DNA of 64,000 nucleotides from Bradyrhizobium sp. NDS-1 (GCF_032918005.1 NZ_CP136628.1:6433501-6497500); one strand, 5' to 3'. Positions 17,902 through 27,485 are shown, numbered from the stretch's first letter. The notes: a model not told the origin generated them from the letters alone. Made by a program: numbers and translations.

Positions 17902-20900
17902 ATGATCTCGAAATTCTTCATCGAGCGGCCGGTCCTCTCGAACGTCATCGCGCTCCTGATGATCCTGATCGGCGGCGTCGCGCTGTTCAATCTCGCCATC
18001 GCGCAATATCCGGACGTGGTACCGCCGACCGTGCAGGTCACCACGCGCTATCCCGGCGCCAGCGCCAAGACCGTGATCGACACCGTGGCACTGCCGATCG
18101 AGCAGCAGGTCAACGGCGTCGAGGACATGCTCTACATGCAGTCCTACAGCGGCTCGGACGGCACCTACACGCTGACCGTGACCTTCAAGATCGGCACCGA
18201 CCTCAACTTCGCGCAGGTACTGGTGCAGAACCGCGTCTCCAGCGCGTTGTCGCAATTGCCGAGCGCCGTGCAGAACCAGGGCGTCACCGTGCAGAAGCGG
18301 TCGACCTCGATCCTGCTGTTCGTGACGCTGACCTCGCCGGATTCGAGATACGACAGCCTTTATCTGAGCAACTACGCCACCATCAACATCCGCGACGAGC
18401 TCTCCCGCCTGCCCGGCGTCGGCAACGTCACCGTCTTCGGCGCCGGCCAGTATTCGATGCGGGTCTGGCTCGATCCCAACAAGCTGCAGGTCCGGGGCCT
18501 GGTGCCGCAGGACATCATCCAGGCGATCCAGCAGCAGAGCCAGCAGGTCTCGGCCGGCCAGGTCGGCGCGCCGCCGACGCCGCCGGGACAGGCGTTCCAG
18601 TACACGCTCAACGTCAATGGGCGGCTCGACGACACCAGCCAGTTCGAGAACATCATCGTCAAGTCGGGCGCCAGCGGCGACGTCACGCGGGTGCGCGACG
18701 TCGGCTGGGTCGAGCTCGGGGCGCAGACGTACAGCCAGATCTTCTCGCTCAACAACCAGCCGGCCGTCGGCATCGGCGTGTTCCAGTCGCCCGGCGCGAA
18801 CGCGCTCCAGGTCGAGCAGGCCGTCGAGAAGAAGATGGCGGAGCTCGCCAAGCGATTCCCGGAGGGCGTCAAATACGATACCCCGTTCGATACCACCAAG
18901 TTCGTGGAGGCCTCGGTGCACGAGGTCTACATGACGCTGATCGAGGCCGGCCTGCTGGTGCTGGTCGTGATCCTCGTCTTCCTGCAGGACTGGCGCGCGA
19001 TGCTGGTGCCGGCAACGACGGTGCCGGTGACGATCATCGGTGCGTTTGCCGCGATGGCGGCGCTCGGCTTCACCATCAACATGTCGACCCTGTTCGCGAT
19101 CGTGCTCGCGATCGGCATCGTGGTCGACGACGCCATCGTCGTGGTCGAAGGCGCCGCGCACAACATCGAGCAGGGCATGAATGGCCACGACGCCGCGATC
19201 AAGGCGATGGACCAGCTGTTCGCGCCGATCGTCGGCATCACGCTGGTGCTGATCTCGGTTTTCCTGCCGGCCTCGTTCCTCGCCGGCCTCACCGGGCGCA
19301 TCTATTCGCAATTTGCACTGGTGATCGCGGCGACCGCGCTTCTCTCCGCCATCAACGCGGCGACGTTGAAGCCGACGCAATGCGCGCTCTGGCTGCGGCC
19401 GACGGTGCCGCCAGAGCAGCGCAATTTCTTCTATAGAGGCTTCAACGCCGTCTACAACCGCGTCGAGCGCGGCTACACGCGGCTGATCACCTTCCTGGTG
19501 AAACACGCCACGATCTCCGTCGCTTTCGCGCTGCTGGTCATCGCGGGCAGCGGCTATGGTCTGTCGCGGGTGCCGACCGGCTTCCTGCCGATCGAGGACC
19601 AGGGCTATCTGATCGCCGCCGTGCAACTGCCCGACGGCGCGGCGCTGGAGCGGACGCAAGCCGTGCTCGACAGAGCGAGCGGGATCATCAAGGACACGCC
19701 CGGCGTGTCGCAAGTCATCACCATCGCCGGCATCTCCGCGCTCGACAACAGCGCCAGCCTCGCCAATGCCGGCGTCGCCTACATCATCCTGAAGGACTGG
19801 GACGCACGCAAAGGACCCGGCGAGGATCTTCGCTCGCTGGTGTACGGGCTGAACGACAAGCTCGCGACCATCATGGAGGCACGCACGCTGGTGCTGCCGC
19901 CGCCGCCGATCCAGGGCATCGGCAACGCCGCCGGGTTCTCGATGCAGGTCGAGCTGCGCGACGGCAACAGCGATTTCGCCAAGCTGCAGGCGATCACCGG
20001 CGCGATGGTCAGCAACGCCCAGAGCCAGAGCGCGCTGCAGCGCGTGCAGTCCTCGTTCCGCTCGTCGGTGCCGCAATTCAATATCGAGATCGACCGCGTC
20101 AAGACCCAGACGCTGCACGTGACCACCGATCAGGTGTTCTCGGCGCTGTCGACCTATCTCGGCTCGTCCTATGTCAACCAGTTCAACAAGTTCGGCCGCG
20201 CATTCCAGGTCTACACCCAGGCCGATCCGGCCTTCCGCGTCACGGAGCGCGACATCGCCAACATGCAGGTGCGCAACTCGAACGGCGACATGATCCCGAT
20301 CGGCACCATCGCCAAGATCACGCCGGCCACCGGCCCGTCGCTGATCAGCCTCTACAACCTCTATCCGTCCTCGACCGTCATCGGCCTGCCGGCGCAGGGC
20401 TACTCCTCCGGTCAGTCGCTGAAGCTGATGGAGGAGATCGCGGACAAGACGCTGCCGCCGGGCACCGGCTATGAATGGACCGCGATGTCGTACCAGGAGA
20501 AGGCGGTCAGCAACCAGATCTACTGGGTGTTCGGCCTTGCCATGCTGCTGGTCTATCTCGTGCTCGCCGGCCAGTACGAGAGCTGGTACGCGCCGATCTC
20601 GGTGATCCTCGCGGTGCCGCTGTCGCTGCTCGGGCCGATGCTGATCCTCAGCGCGCTCAAGATCGACAACAACCTCTATTGCCAGATCGGCCTGATTCTG
20701 CTGATCGCGCTGTCGGCCAAGAACGCGATCCTGATCGTCGAGGTCGGGCTCGAGCTCCACGGCCGCGACGGCAAGCCGGTGCTGGAGGCCGCAATCGAAG
20801 CTGCCCGCGCCCGCTTCCGCCCGATCCTGATGACCTCGTTCGCTTTCATCCTCGGTGTGGTGCCCCTGGTGCTCGCCACCGGCGCCGGCGCCAGCGCGCG

Positions 20901-21051
20901 CAAGTCGATCGGCATCACCGTGTTCTCGGGCATGCTGGCCTCAACCTGCCTCGCGGTGCTGTTCGTGCCGGCGTTTTTCGTAGTGGTGCAGAGGTTCGAG
21001 AACTGGCGGGCGAGCAAGAAGGCGGTCAAGGTGGCGGAGGTGAAGCCCTAA
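17902..21051 (+). CDS. RND multidrug efflux pump, HAE1/AcrB type
   Basis: A 1049-residue inner-membrane proton/drug antiporter, full length for the AcrB family. It begins MISKFFIERPVLSNVIAL, has two large periplasmic loops and twelve helices. The proton-relay residues are present: D409-D410 in GIVVDDAIVVVE (helix 4) and K940 in LSAKNAILIVE (helix 10). With the preceding adaptor it forms two parts of a tripartite pump; the outer-membrane partner must be encoded elsewhere. Substrates cannot be predicted. Its stop overlaps the convergent antiporter stop by 4 bp. Confidence 0.96.
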   Translation: MISKFFIERPVLSNVIALLMILIGGVALFNLAIAQYPDVVPPTVQVTTRYPGASAKTVIDTVALPIEQQVNGVEDMLYMQSYSGSDGTYTLTVTFKIGTDLNFAQVLVQNRVSSALSQLPSAVQNQGVTVQKRSTSILLFVTLTSPDSRYDSLYLSNYATINIRDELSRLPGVGNVTVFGAGQYSMRVWLDPNKLQVRGLVPQDIIQAIQQQSQQVSAGQVGAPPTPPGQAFQYTLNVNGRLDDTSQFENIIVKSGASGDVTRVRDVGWVELGAQTYSQIFSLNNQPAVGIGVFQSPGANALQVEQAVEKKMAELAKRFPEGVKYDTPFDTTKFVEASVHEVYMTLIEAGLLVLVVILVFLQDWRAMLVPATTVPVTIIGAFAAMAALGFTINMSTLFAIVLAIGIVVDDAIVVVEGAAHNIEQGMNGHDAAIKAMDQLFAPIVGITLVLISVFLPASFLAGLTGRIYSQFALVIAATALLSAINAATLKPTQCALWLRPTVPPEQRNFFYRGFNAVYNRVERGYTRLITFLVKHATISVAFALLVIAGSGYGLSRVPTGFLPIEDQGYLIAAVQLPDGAALERTQAVLDRASGIIKDTPGVSQVITIAGISALDNSASLANAGVAYIILKDWDARKGPGEDLRSLVYGLNDKLATIMEARTLVLPPPPIQGIGNAAGFSMQVELRDGNSDFAKLQAITGAMVSNAQSQSALQRVQSSFRSSVPQFNIEIDRVKTQTLHVTTDQVFSALSTYLGSSYVNQFNKFGRAFQVYTQADPAFRVTERDIANMQVRNSNGDMIPIGTIAKITPATGPSLISLYNLYPSSTVIGLPAQGYSSGQSLKLMEEIADKTLPPGTGYEWTAMSYQEKAVSNQIYWVFGLAMLLVYLVLAGQYESWYAPISVILAVPLSLLGPMLILSALKIDNNLYCQIGLILLIALSAKNAILIVEVGLELHGRDGKPVLEAAIEAARARFRPILMTSFAFILGVVPLVLATGAGASARKSIGITVFSGMLASTCLAVLFVPAFFVVVQRFENWRASKKAVKVAEVKP

Positions 21052-23315
21052 GCCTGCTCCCCCGCGACCTGACGCGCCTCGCCGCTCGACACCAGCAGCA
21101 CCGACACCTTCGACTGCCACAGCACGGCGTCGGCGACGCCGCCGAAGGAGAGATGGTCGGCCTGGATGCGGTCGACGCCCATGACGATGAGGTCGACGTC
21201 GGTGGTTTCGATCTCACGCAGGATCGCGGCCTCCGGCGCACGGTTCACGCGCAGCGTCGTGGTGATGTCGACGTCGTAGCGGGCAGCGAGATCGCTGGTG
21301 TCCTTGAGGATGCCCGTCTCCTGGCTCAGTCTGCGCGAGGTGCCGCGCTGCGCGCCCTTGTCGCGCGTCGTCGCCACATAGATCACCCGGAGCGTGCCTG
21401 ATCCGGCCTGCGCCAGCGCCACCGCGACCTCGGCGCCCCGCTTGGAGATGGCGCTGCCGGAGACCGGAACGAGGATGTTGAGTCCTTCGGGCATCGGCTG
21501 CTTCAGGTGCTTGCCCTTGGCCGCGACGATCGCGAGCGGTCCTTCGAACGTCGCTGCGATATCCTCGATCTTGCGGCTGAAGCGATCCTTGCTCGCAGCA
21601 ACCTTGTCGACGCCGACGACGAGCAGGTCAAAACCCTTGCGTGCCTCCTCGGTGATCGTCTCGCCGAGCTCCGCGCGCCGTGCGCGGGTGATGACATCGA
21701 CGCTGCCGGCGTCGCCCTCGCTGCTGGCGGACGCCGCCTCGGCCGCCTTCTTCACCACGGCTTCGTGGCTTTCTTCCCCGTCGCGGCCCTTCTCCTGCTC
21801 CTCAGGCCGCTTGCCGATGTGCAGCACGGTGATCGGCCGGCCGCGCATGCCTGCGATCAGACCGGCGATGTGGGCGGCAAAGGTGGCGTTGACGCTCTCG
21901 TCCACCGCCAGCAACGGACGCTCGAGATTGGCCAGGAAGCCGCGCTTCTCGAATTCCTCGCGCTCCAGGCGCTCCCTCTCCTCTTCGTTGATCGGCAGCC
22001 TTGCCAGCGCCGCGCGCAGCATCGGCGGCATCGCCATCGTGGTCACGATCGCCATCGTCACGATCATCGTGAACAGGTTCTGGCTGAGCACGCCGATGGA
22101 GAGGCCGATGGTCGCGATGATGACCTCGGTCGAGCCGCGGGCATTCATGCCGCTGGCGAGCGCCAGCGACTCCCGATTGTTCAGGCCACCCAATGCGCCC
22201 CCGACGAAGGCGCCTCCGAACTTCCCGACGCTGGCGATCACGACGAGGAGGCCGGTCAGCATCAGAAGATGCGGATCGCGCAGCACCGAAAGATCGGCGG
22301 CAAGGCCTGCAAGGCCGAAGAACACCGGCATGAAGAAGCTGGAGATCAACGCGCGCAGGCGCTCGTCGATCTGCCGCGTCAGGATCGGCGATTCGCCGAC
22401 CAGGATGCCGGCGACAAAGGCACCGAGCACGGTGTGGACGCCGATCAGATGCGTGATCATCGCCATTACGCTCATCAACAGCAAAATCACCGTGATGACC
22501 GCTGCGGCGCTGCGGAGATTGTCGTTGGCCCAGCGGATCAGCTGGAACACCAGGCGGCGGCCGATCGTGAAACTCACGGCGAGGAAGACGAGCGTGCCCA
22601 GCACCGACTTCGCCACCGAGGCGATGTCCAGCGTTCCGTGCGAAGCCAGGCTGAAGATGACGGCGATGATGATCCAGCCGATGGTGTCGTCGATGACGGC
22701 GGTCGCGACGATGATCTGCCCGACATTGCGCCGCATGAAGTTCATCTCGCGCACCACTACCGCGACGATCTTCACCGAGGAGATCGACAGCGCCGTGCCC
22801 ATGAACAGCGAAGCCACCAGGCGCTGTTGCGGATTGGGCAGCAACGCGTCGGGCAGGAACGCGCCGAGCGCGAAGCCGCAGGCAAAGGGCACGACGATGC
22901 CGGCGATCGAAATCGCAATCGCGGCCCTGCCGACCTTCCGGACCAGCTTGAGATCGGTCTCCATGCCGGTGAGCAGCAGCAGGAGCAGGATGCCCACTTG
23001 CGCGATGCCGTCGATCATCGCCTTCTGCTCGGGCGTCCTGGGGAAGATCGCGGCCTGCGCCTCCGGCCAGATCCAGCCGAACAATGACGGCCCCAGGATG
23101 ATGCCGGCGAGCAATTCGCCGATGACCGAGGGCTGGCCGATCCGCATCATGATCTCGCCGAGGCCGCGGCCGACCGCGATCAGCAGCACGATCTGCGCCA
23201 CCAGGAGGAATTCGGACGGGCCGGCGGTTTTACCCGCTTCAGCACTGACCGCAATGGTGGTGAGGACAAGCGCCCCGGGGACAAGGCCGACCGGTCGGAG
23301 CAGGCTCCATCGCAT
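21048..23315 (-). CDS. Monovalent cation:proton antiporter with C-terminal Usp domains
   Basis: A 755-residue CPA2/KefB-like protein. After an N-terminal signal-like hydrophobic segment comes a twelve-helix exchanger domain (GELLAGIILGPSLFG; DDTIGWIIIAVIF; ASGMNARGSTEVIIATIGL) ending near residue 430. The C-terminal third is soluble: two UspA-like domains, with DLLVVGVDKVAASKDRFSRKIEDI in the first and DVDLIVMGVDRIQ in the second. Kef/CPA2 proteins usually carry RCK (TrkA-N) domains here; Usp domains would instead bind ATP or cAMP-like nucleotides and could tie cation flux to stress or energy state. That regulatory role is an inference. Single gene. Confidence 0.92.
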   Translation of the reverse strand: MRWSLLRPVGLVPGALVLTTIAVSAEAGKTAGPSEFLLVAQIVLLIAVGRGLGEIMMRIGQPSVIGELLAGIILGPSLFGWIWPEAQAAIFPRTPEQKAMIDGIAQVGILLLLLLTGMETDLKLVRKVGRAAIAISIAGIVVPFACGFALGAFLPDALLPNPQQRLVASLFMGTALSISSVKIVAVVVREMNFMRRNVGQIIVATAVIDDTIGWIIIAVIFSLASHGTLDIASVAKSVLGTLVFLAVSFTIGRRLVFQLIRWANDNLRSAAAVITVILLLMSVMAMITHLIGVHTVLGAFVAGILVGESPILTRQIDERLRALISSFFMPVFFGLAGLAADLSVLRDPHLLMLTGLLVVIASVGKFGGAFVGGALGGLNNRESLALASGMNARGSTEVIIATIGLSIGVLSQNLFTMIVTMAIVTTMAMPPMLRAALARLPINEEERERLEREEFEKRGFLANLERPLLAVDESVNATFAAHIAGLIAGMRGRPITVLHIGKRPEEQEKGRDGEESHEAVVKKAAEAASASSEGDAGSVDVITRARRAELGETITEEARKGFDLLVVGVDKVAASKDRFSRKIEDIAATFEGPLAIVAAKGKHLKQPMPEGLNILVPVSGSAISKRGAEVAVALAQAGSGTLRVIYVATTRDKGAQRGTSRRLSQETGILKDTSDLAARYDVDITTTLRVNRAPEAAILREIETTDVDLIVMGVDRIQADHLSFGGVADAVLWQSKVSVLLVSSGEARQVAGEQA

Positions 23316-23570
23316 GCAGGTGTCTTTTCCCCTTCACCCCGGCGTCGGGGCCATGGAGATAGAACCCGCGGGAGGTGGAGCGGGTTCCAGACGTGTGAGA
23401 TTGGCCGCGACGATAAAAGTGCGAAAACAACCCCATGCACAGTAGGGATGGAGTTGAAAAGGCTCAAGAAATTTCGGCGTTACCGAAGCGATTTGCTTTG
23501 TCGGGCAAAACAGGGGTAGAGCGGGATGATGGACGTACGTTGGGCGACCGCGGCCGCTGCTCCATCGACC

Positions 23571-23656
23571 GTCATTGCGAGCGCAGCGAAGCAATCCAAA
23601 GTCCCTCCGCAGAGGCAGCCTGGATTGCTTCGTCGCAAGGGCTCCTCGCAATGACG
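23571..23656. repeat. Palindromic repeat, attgcgag/aagcaatcca family, copy 1
   Basis: It starts GTCATTGCGAGCGCAGCG and ends CTCCTCGCAATGACGGG, with GAAGCAATCC answered by GGATTGCTTCG inside, forming a long imperfect hairpin of about 85 bp. The same element recurs at 27486, 27957, 29248 and 31603, and in decayed form at 45799, always intergenic. It resembles REP/BIME-type elements of Bradyrhizobium. Confidence 0.85.
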
Positions 23657-23672
23657 GGCGCCTGCGCCCTTT

Positions 23673-23780
23673 CCGTCATTCCGGGGCGGCGCGCGGCGAC
23701 GAGGCCGGAATCCATTGATCCGCAAATTCTGCCGCCAGATGGATTCCGGGCTCGCGCTTTCGCGCGCCCCGGAATGACGA
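23673..23780. repeat. Palindromic repeat, gtcattccgggg family
   Basis: CCGTCATTCCGGGGCGGCGCG at the left end (arm CGTCATTCCGGGGCG) is matched by GCGCCCCGGAATGACG at the right end, and GGAATCCAT by ATGGATTCC within. A second type of long hairpin element placed directly next to copy 1 of the other family, so the two types can sit in tandem. It ends about 30 bp from the MFS stop codon. Confidence 0.8.
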
Positions 23781-23811
23781 TGTGGATGCGGTTGCCTGCC
23801 TCACGGCAATC

Positions 23812-24984
23812 CTACACCGCCTGCGGCGTCCTGATCTCGCGGGGCAGGATGATTGCGGCGGCGATCGCGAGCAGGCAGAGCGCGGCGAAGGCGTGCAGCA
23901 TGGTGACGAAGCCGCCCTGCTCGTAGAGCCAGGCGACCAGGCCGACCGAGGCGCCGGCCGCGGTGAAGCCGATGAAATAGCGCACGGCATAGGCGCGCGA
24001 GCGCCATTCCTCGCTGGTGTATTTGCCGACCATGGCGTCGTTCACCGTGACCTGCCCGAACGCGCCCATGACGATGCCGATGGAGACCAGGATCAGCGGC
24101 AGATTGTTCAGGGTCGCGGCCAGATACAGGAACGGCGCCAGCATGAAGGACAGCGGCAGCGCCACCGCCTTCAGCGAGTAGCGGTCGAGCAGCCGGCCGA
24201 TCGTGTACTGGGTCATGGCGCCGAACACGTAGACGCAGGCCGCGATGACGCCCAGCAGCGCCGGACTTTTGGTGAGATCGGCCAGCCGCTCCGCGAACAG
24301 CTTTGGCAGTGCCACCGTGACGGCATTGAACGTGGTCGAGATCGCGATCACCACGATCAGCAGCGACAGCACCACGCGCCACATGTCTTGTTTTGCCACG
24401 CGCGCCTGCGCCGCCGCCTGTTTCGAGCCTTTGCGGTCCTCGTGCACGACCATCAGCGCAAAGGCGATGCCGATCAGGATGGTGACCACGCCGGGAACGA
24501 TGAAGGCAAACCGCCAGCCGAGATATTGGCCGATCACGCCGGTGACCAGCGCCGAGGAGGCAACCCCGAGATTGCCCCAGACGCCGTTGATCCCCATTTC
24601 GCGGCCGAGCCGGTCGGCATAGGACACGATCATCGCGGTGCCGACGGGGTGATAGATCGAAGCGAAGATGCCGATCGCCAGCAGCGCGGCACCGAGCTGC
24701 GCCGGGGTCTGCACGAAGCCGACCGAGACCATCGACAGACCGATGCCGACGAAGAAGATCAGCATCATGTGGCGGCGGCTCCAGCGGTCGCCCAGCCAGC
24801 CGGTGAGCAGCGAGCCCGCGCCGAAGGCAACGAAGCCCGGTGTCGCATAAGGCAGAAGTTCCGAATAGGCCATGCCGAGCGCCGGCCCCATGATGATGAC
24901 GGCCGCGGCGAAGATCAGCATCGAATAATGGTCGATGAAATGGCCTGCGTTGACGAAACCGATCACCCGGCTGGGGCTGTTCAT
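23812..24984 (-). CDS. Major facilitator superfamily transporter
   Basis: A 390-residue twelve-helix permease beginning MNSPSRVIGFVNAGHFIDHYS. Loop 2-3 carries the MFS signature as GSLLTGWLGDRWSRRHMM, and a second copy appears as IGRLLDRYSLK at the start of the second half. A GGAGAGG site precedes the ATG. The substrate is not deducible. It is divergent from an AraC regulator, 62 bp apart, and the pair very probably forms a regulator-transporter unit for export or uptake of a small molecule. Confidence 0.9.
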   Translation of the reverse strand: MNSPSRVIGFVNAGHFIDHYSMLIFAAAVIIMGPALGMAYSELLPYATPGFVAFGAGSLLTGWLGDRWSRRHMMLIFFVGIGLSMVSVGFVQTPAQLGAALLAIGIFASIYHPVGTAMIVSYADRLGREMGINGVWGNLGVASSALVTGVIGQYLGWRFAFIVPGVVTILIGIAFALMVVHEDRKGSKQAAAQARVAKQDMWRVVLSLLIVVIAISTTFNAVTVALPKLFAERLADLTKSPALLGVIAACVYVFGAMTQYTIGRLLDRYSLKAVALPLSFMLAPFLYLAATLNNLPLILVSIGIVMGAFGQVTVNDAMVGKYTSEEWRSRAYAVRYFIGFTAAGASVGLVAWLYEQGGFVTMLHAFAALCLLAIAAAIILPREIRTPQAV

Positions 24985-25046
24985 TTCCAGAATCCTCTCC
25001 TGCTTCGAAATGAGTTATATGTCCTCCCCATGACGGGATGCTGCCA

Positions 25047-25913
25047 ATGACTGTCTTGGAAAGGCCAAACTTGGAAACGCCTCTCCTCCGGGAGGTCCGG
25101 AGCAACCACCGCTCGCCCGCCGGCGTGCACCTGGTCGCGCGCGATTATCCCAAGGGTTTGCGGATCGATCCGCATTTGCACCGTGAGGCGCAGCTGATCT
25201 ACGCGGCCAAGGGCACGATGCAGGTGACGACGCCCGCGGGGCGCTGGCTGGTGCCGCCGGACCGGGCCGTGTGGGTCCCGGCCGGGCTCGAGCACGCCAT
25301 CGACCTGCTCGCCGACATCGAGATGCGGACGCTGTATTTCGACCTGTCCTGGCTGAAACGCGAACAGCGCCATGAGGGACTGACCAGGGAATTCGTGGTG
25401 CGAGTTTCGCCGTTGCTCAACCAGGCGATCCTTGCGCTGTTCGACGCGCGCAACACGGAGGAGCGCACCGAGCTGCTGGTTCGCCTCGTGATGCTGGAAC
25501 TGCACCAGGCCGAGGATTCCGCCACCTTCGTGCCGCTGCCGCGCGAGGTGCGCTGCCGCCGAGCCGCGATGATCGTGCTCGACGACCCCACCGGCCTGCA
25601 CGACATCGACACGCTCGCGCGCGAGGTCGGAACCTCGGCGCGGACGCTGTCGCGGCTGTTCTCGACGGAGACGCAATTGAGCTTCAAGAGCTGGTGCCAG
25701 CGCGCGCGGATCGCAGCGGCGATCCAGCGGCTGTCGACGGATGCCAGCGTATCGGTCAAGCAGCTCGCGACATCGCTCGGCTATGCCAGCGTGCCCGCGT
25801 TCTCGGCAGCATTCCGCCAGGTGACGGGGCGGACGCCGACGGAGTTCGCAACACACACCGTGTCGTCGCCCGGCTTGACCGGGCGACCCAGTACGCCGAG
25901 GCGGCGCGGCTAG
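25047..25913 (+). CDS. AraC-family regulator with cupin sensor domain
   Basis: A 288-residue regulator: N-terminal cupin (HLHREAQLIYAAKGTMQVTT, about residues 41-60, supplying HxH-E ligands or a small-molecule pocket) and C-terminal AraC double HTH (LAREVGTSARTLSRLFSTET and SVKQLATSLGYASVPAFSAA, ending RTPTEFATH). The ATG at 25047 has GGGAT eight bases upstream; another in-frame ATG nine bases earlier does not. It likely controls the divergent MFS gene. The last 18 or so residues (SSPGLTGRPSTPRRRG) are encoded by a dispersed repeat that has supplied the stop codon, so the native C-terminus may have been altered. Confidence 0.88.
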   Translation: MTVLERPNLETPLLREVRSNHRSPAGVHLVARDYPKGLRIDPHLHREAQLIYAAKGTMQVTTPAGRWLVPPDRAVWVPAGLEHAIDLLADIEMRTLYFDLSWLKREQRHEGLTREFVVRVSPLLNQAILALFDARNTEERTELLVRLVMLELHQAEDSATFVPLPREVRCRRAAMIVLDDPTGLHDIDTLAREVGTSARTLSRLFSTETQLSFKSWCQRARIAAAIQRLSTDASVSVKQLATSLGYASVPAFSAAFRQVTGRTPTEFATHTVSSPGLTGRPSTPRRRG

Positions 25914-25973
25914 CAACGAGACGCCGCGGCGTACTGAATGCCTCAGTCAGGCCGGGGCATGACAGCGCGTTGT
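25863..25973. repeat. Dispersed repeat overlapping the 3' end of the AraC gene
   Basis: CGTCGCCCGGCTTGACCGGGCGACCCAGTA and GCCGCGGCGTACTGAATG contain the inverted pairs TCGCCCGG/CCGGGCGA and CAGTACGCCG/CGGCGTACTG. This is a recognisable intergenic repeat type in rhizobial genomes. It begins inside the regulator's open frame and runs about 60 bp past its stop. Confidence 0.7.
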
Positions 25974-26107
25974 GTCCCCGGCAGACCTGCATTCTCCAAA
26001 CGCACGGCCCGACTAAAGTTGCCGCATTCCTCCGCTTGATTGTGATCGGCTTCCACCCAAATCCCGTGTAAGCTCCCGCAACGCACAAACCTGATACGAA
26101 AGCCCAG

Positions 26108-27460
26108 ATGGCCAACGCCTTCTTCTCCGACCTGCTCGCCACCATCTCCGAGCGCGGCCGCACGCTGCTTCGTCGTGGCGATTCCGCCGACACCAGACGG
26201 GATGCCGATGGGCTGATCGAACTGTGCGATGCACTGCTGTCGGGCCGCGGCGAAGCTTCCGGCACTGCGATGGCGCGTGAGGTACTCGACATTTACCGGG
26301 AGCTGGATGCTGCGGGGCGCCGGGCCTTCTTCGACGGACTGGTGCGCGATTTCGGTCCCAATCGGGAGCGGCTGTCCAAGGCGATCGAAAAATGGCGCGC
26401 CGCGCCGAGCGACGAGGACGCAAGCTCCCTGCATTTCGCCTCGGAGCCGCGGCGGCAGGAGCTGATCCGCCGGCTCAACCGCGCGCCGGGCGGCACCGGC
26501 GACCTCGTCAACATGCGCGCCGATCTGCTCGGCATGATGAACGGACACACCGATCTCGCCGCGCTCGATCGCGACGTCTCGCACCTTCTCTCTTCGTGGT
26601 TCAACAGGGGGTTTCTCGTGCTGCGCAGGATCGACTGGTCGACCCCGGCCAACATCCTCGAAAAGATCATTCGTTACGAGGCCGTGCACGAAATCAGCGA
26701 TTGGGACGATCTGCGCCGCCGCATCGATCCGGTCGACCGCCGCTGCTACGCCTTCTTCCATCCCGCGATGGTCGACGAGCCCCTGATCTTCGTCGAGGTG
26801 GCGCTGACCGAGACCATCCCCGGCGCGATCGCGCCGCTGCTCGCGGTCGACCGCCAGCACCTGCCGATCGAGCGCGCGCGCACCGCCGTGTTCTATTCGA
26901 TCTCCAACACCCAGCGCGGCCTTGGCGGCATCTCCTTCGGCAGCTTCCTGATCAAGCAAGTGGTCGAGGAGCTGCGCCGCGAGACGCCCAAGCTCGACAC
27001 CTTCGTGACGCTGTCGCCGGTGCCGGGCTTCATGGCCTGGGTGAAGCAGGACAAGGATTTGCCGCTGTCGGACGAGGACCGCGAGACGCTGAAGCGCCTC
27101 GACGATCCCAAATGGTTCGAGAGCCCCGAGACGACGGCACAGCTCCGCGCCGTGATCGAGCCGCTCGCGGCACACTACTTCCTGAAGGCGCGCACGCCCA
27201 AGGGCAAGCTGATCGATTCCGTCGCCCGCTTCCATCTCGGCAACGGCGCGCGGCTGGAGCGCATCAACTGGCTCGGGGACCTCTCGCCGAAGGGATTGCG
27301 GGAATCCGCAGGCGTCATGGTCAACTACCTCTACCGCCTCGACGACATCGAGAAGAACCACGAGGCGTATGCGAATGACGGCGAGGTCGTGGCGTCCAGC
27401 GCGGTGAAGAAGCTGCTGAAGGGCGAAGGGCGGCGGCTGCTGGATATGCGGTTGTCGTAG
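26108..27460 (+). CDS. mcd: Malonyl-CoA decarboxylase
   Basis: A 450-residue enzyme that converts malonyl-CoA to acetyl-CoA and CO2, as in rhizobial MatA. The N-terminal helical domain (about 1-130) is followed by the catalytic GNAT-like domain with RRCYAFFHPAMVDEPLIFVE, SISNTQRGLGGISFGSFLIK and TFVTLSPVPGF, all strongly conserved; the presumed catalytic Ser and His lie in the SPVPGF and AHYFLKA regions. The length is that of bacterial MCD. No matB or matC neighbours are here, so the gene is separate from a malonate operon and may serve to limit malonyl-CoA. The ribosome site is weak. The downstream gap holds a repeat. Confidence 0.95.
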   Translation: MANAFFSDLLATISERGRTLLRRGDSADTRRDADGLIELCDALLSGRGEASGTAMAREVLDIYRELDAAGRRAFFDGLVRDFGPNRERLSKAIEKWRAAPSDEDASSLHFASEPRRQELIRRLNRAPGGTGDLVNMRADLLGMMNGHTDLAALDRDVSHLLSSWFNRGFLVLRRIDWSTPANILEKIIRYEAVHEISDWDDLRRRIDPVDRRCYAFFHPAMVDEPLIFVEVALTETIPGAIAPLLAVDRQHLPIERARTAVFYSISNTQRGLGGISFGSFLIKQVVEELRRETPKLDTFVTLSPVPGFMAWVKQDKDLPLSDEDRETLKRLDDPKWFESPETTAQLRAVIEPLAAHYFLKARTPKGKLIDSVARFHLGNGARLERINWLGDLSPKGLRESAGVMVNYLYRLDDIEKNHEAYANDGEVVASSAVKKLLKGEGRRLLDMRLS

Positions 27461-27485
27461 GGGGCCGGTCGGCTCGCACCACATT

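Larger units (their letters stand above)
23316..23811. other. Non-coding stretch of 496 bp filled mainly by two repeats
   Basis: No gene is supportable here. The first 250 bases hold the upstream region of the antiporter gene; from 23571 onward it is occupied by two different palindromic repeats (listed separately). The short open frames through it read through the repeats and have no ribosome site or family resemblance. Confidence 0.6.

Noticed and set aside
16537..20760. A 1407-codon open frame on the minus strand across the RND adaptor and pump genes
   Set aside because: It is the antisense of two well-supported genes. Its product is dominated by Arg, Asp, His and Gln with no domain-like pattern, as expected from reading high-GC codons backwards.
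21394..23445. A 683-codon plus-strand frame opposite the Kef-type antiporter
   Set aside because: Antisense shadow with Ser/Thr/Arg-rich composition; the antiporter frame has clear helices and Usp motifs.
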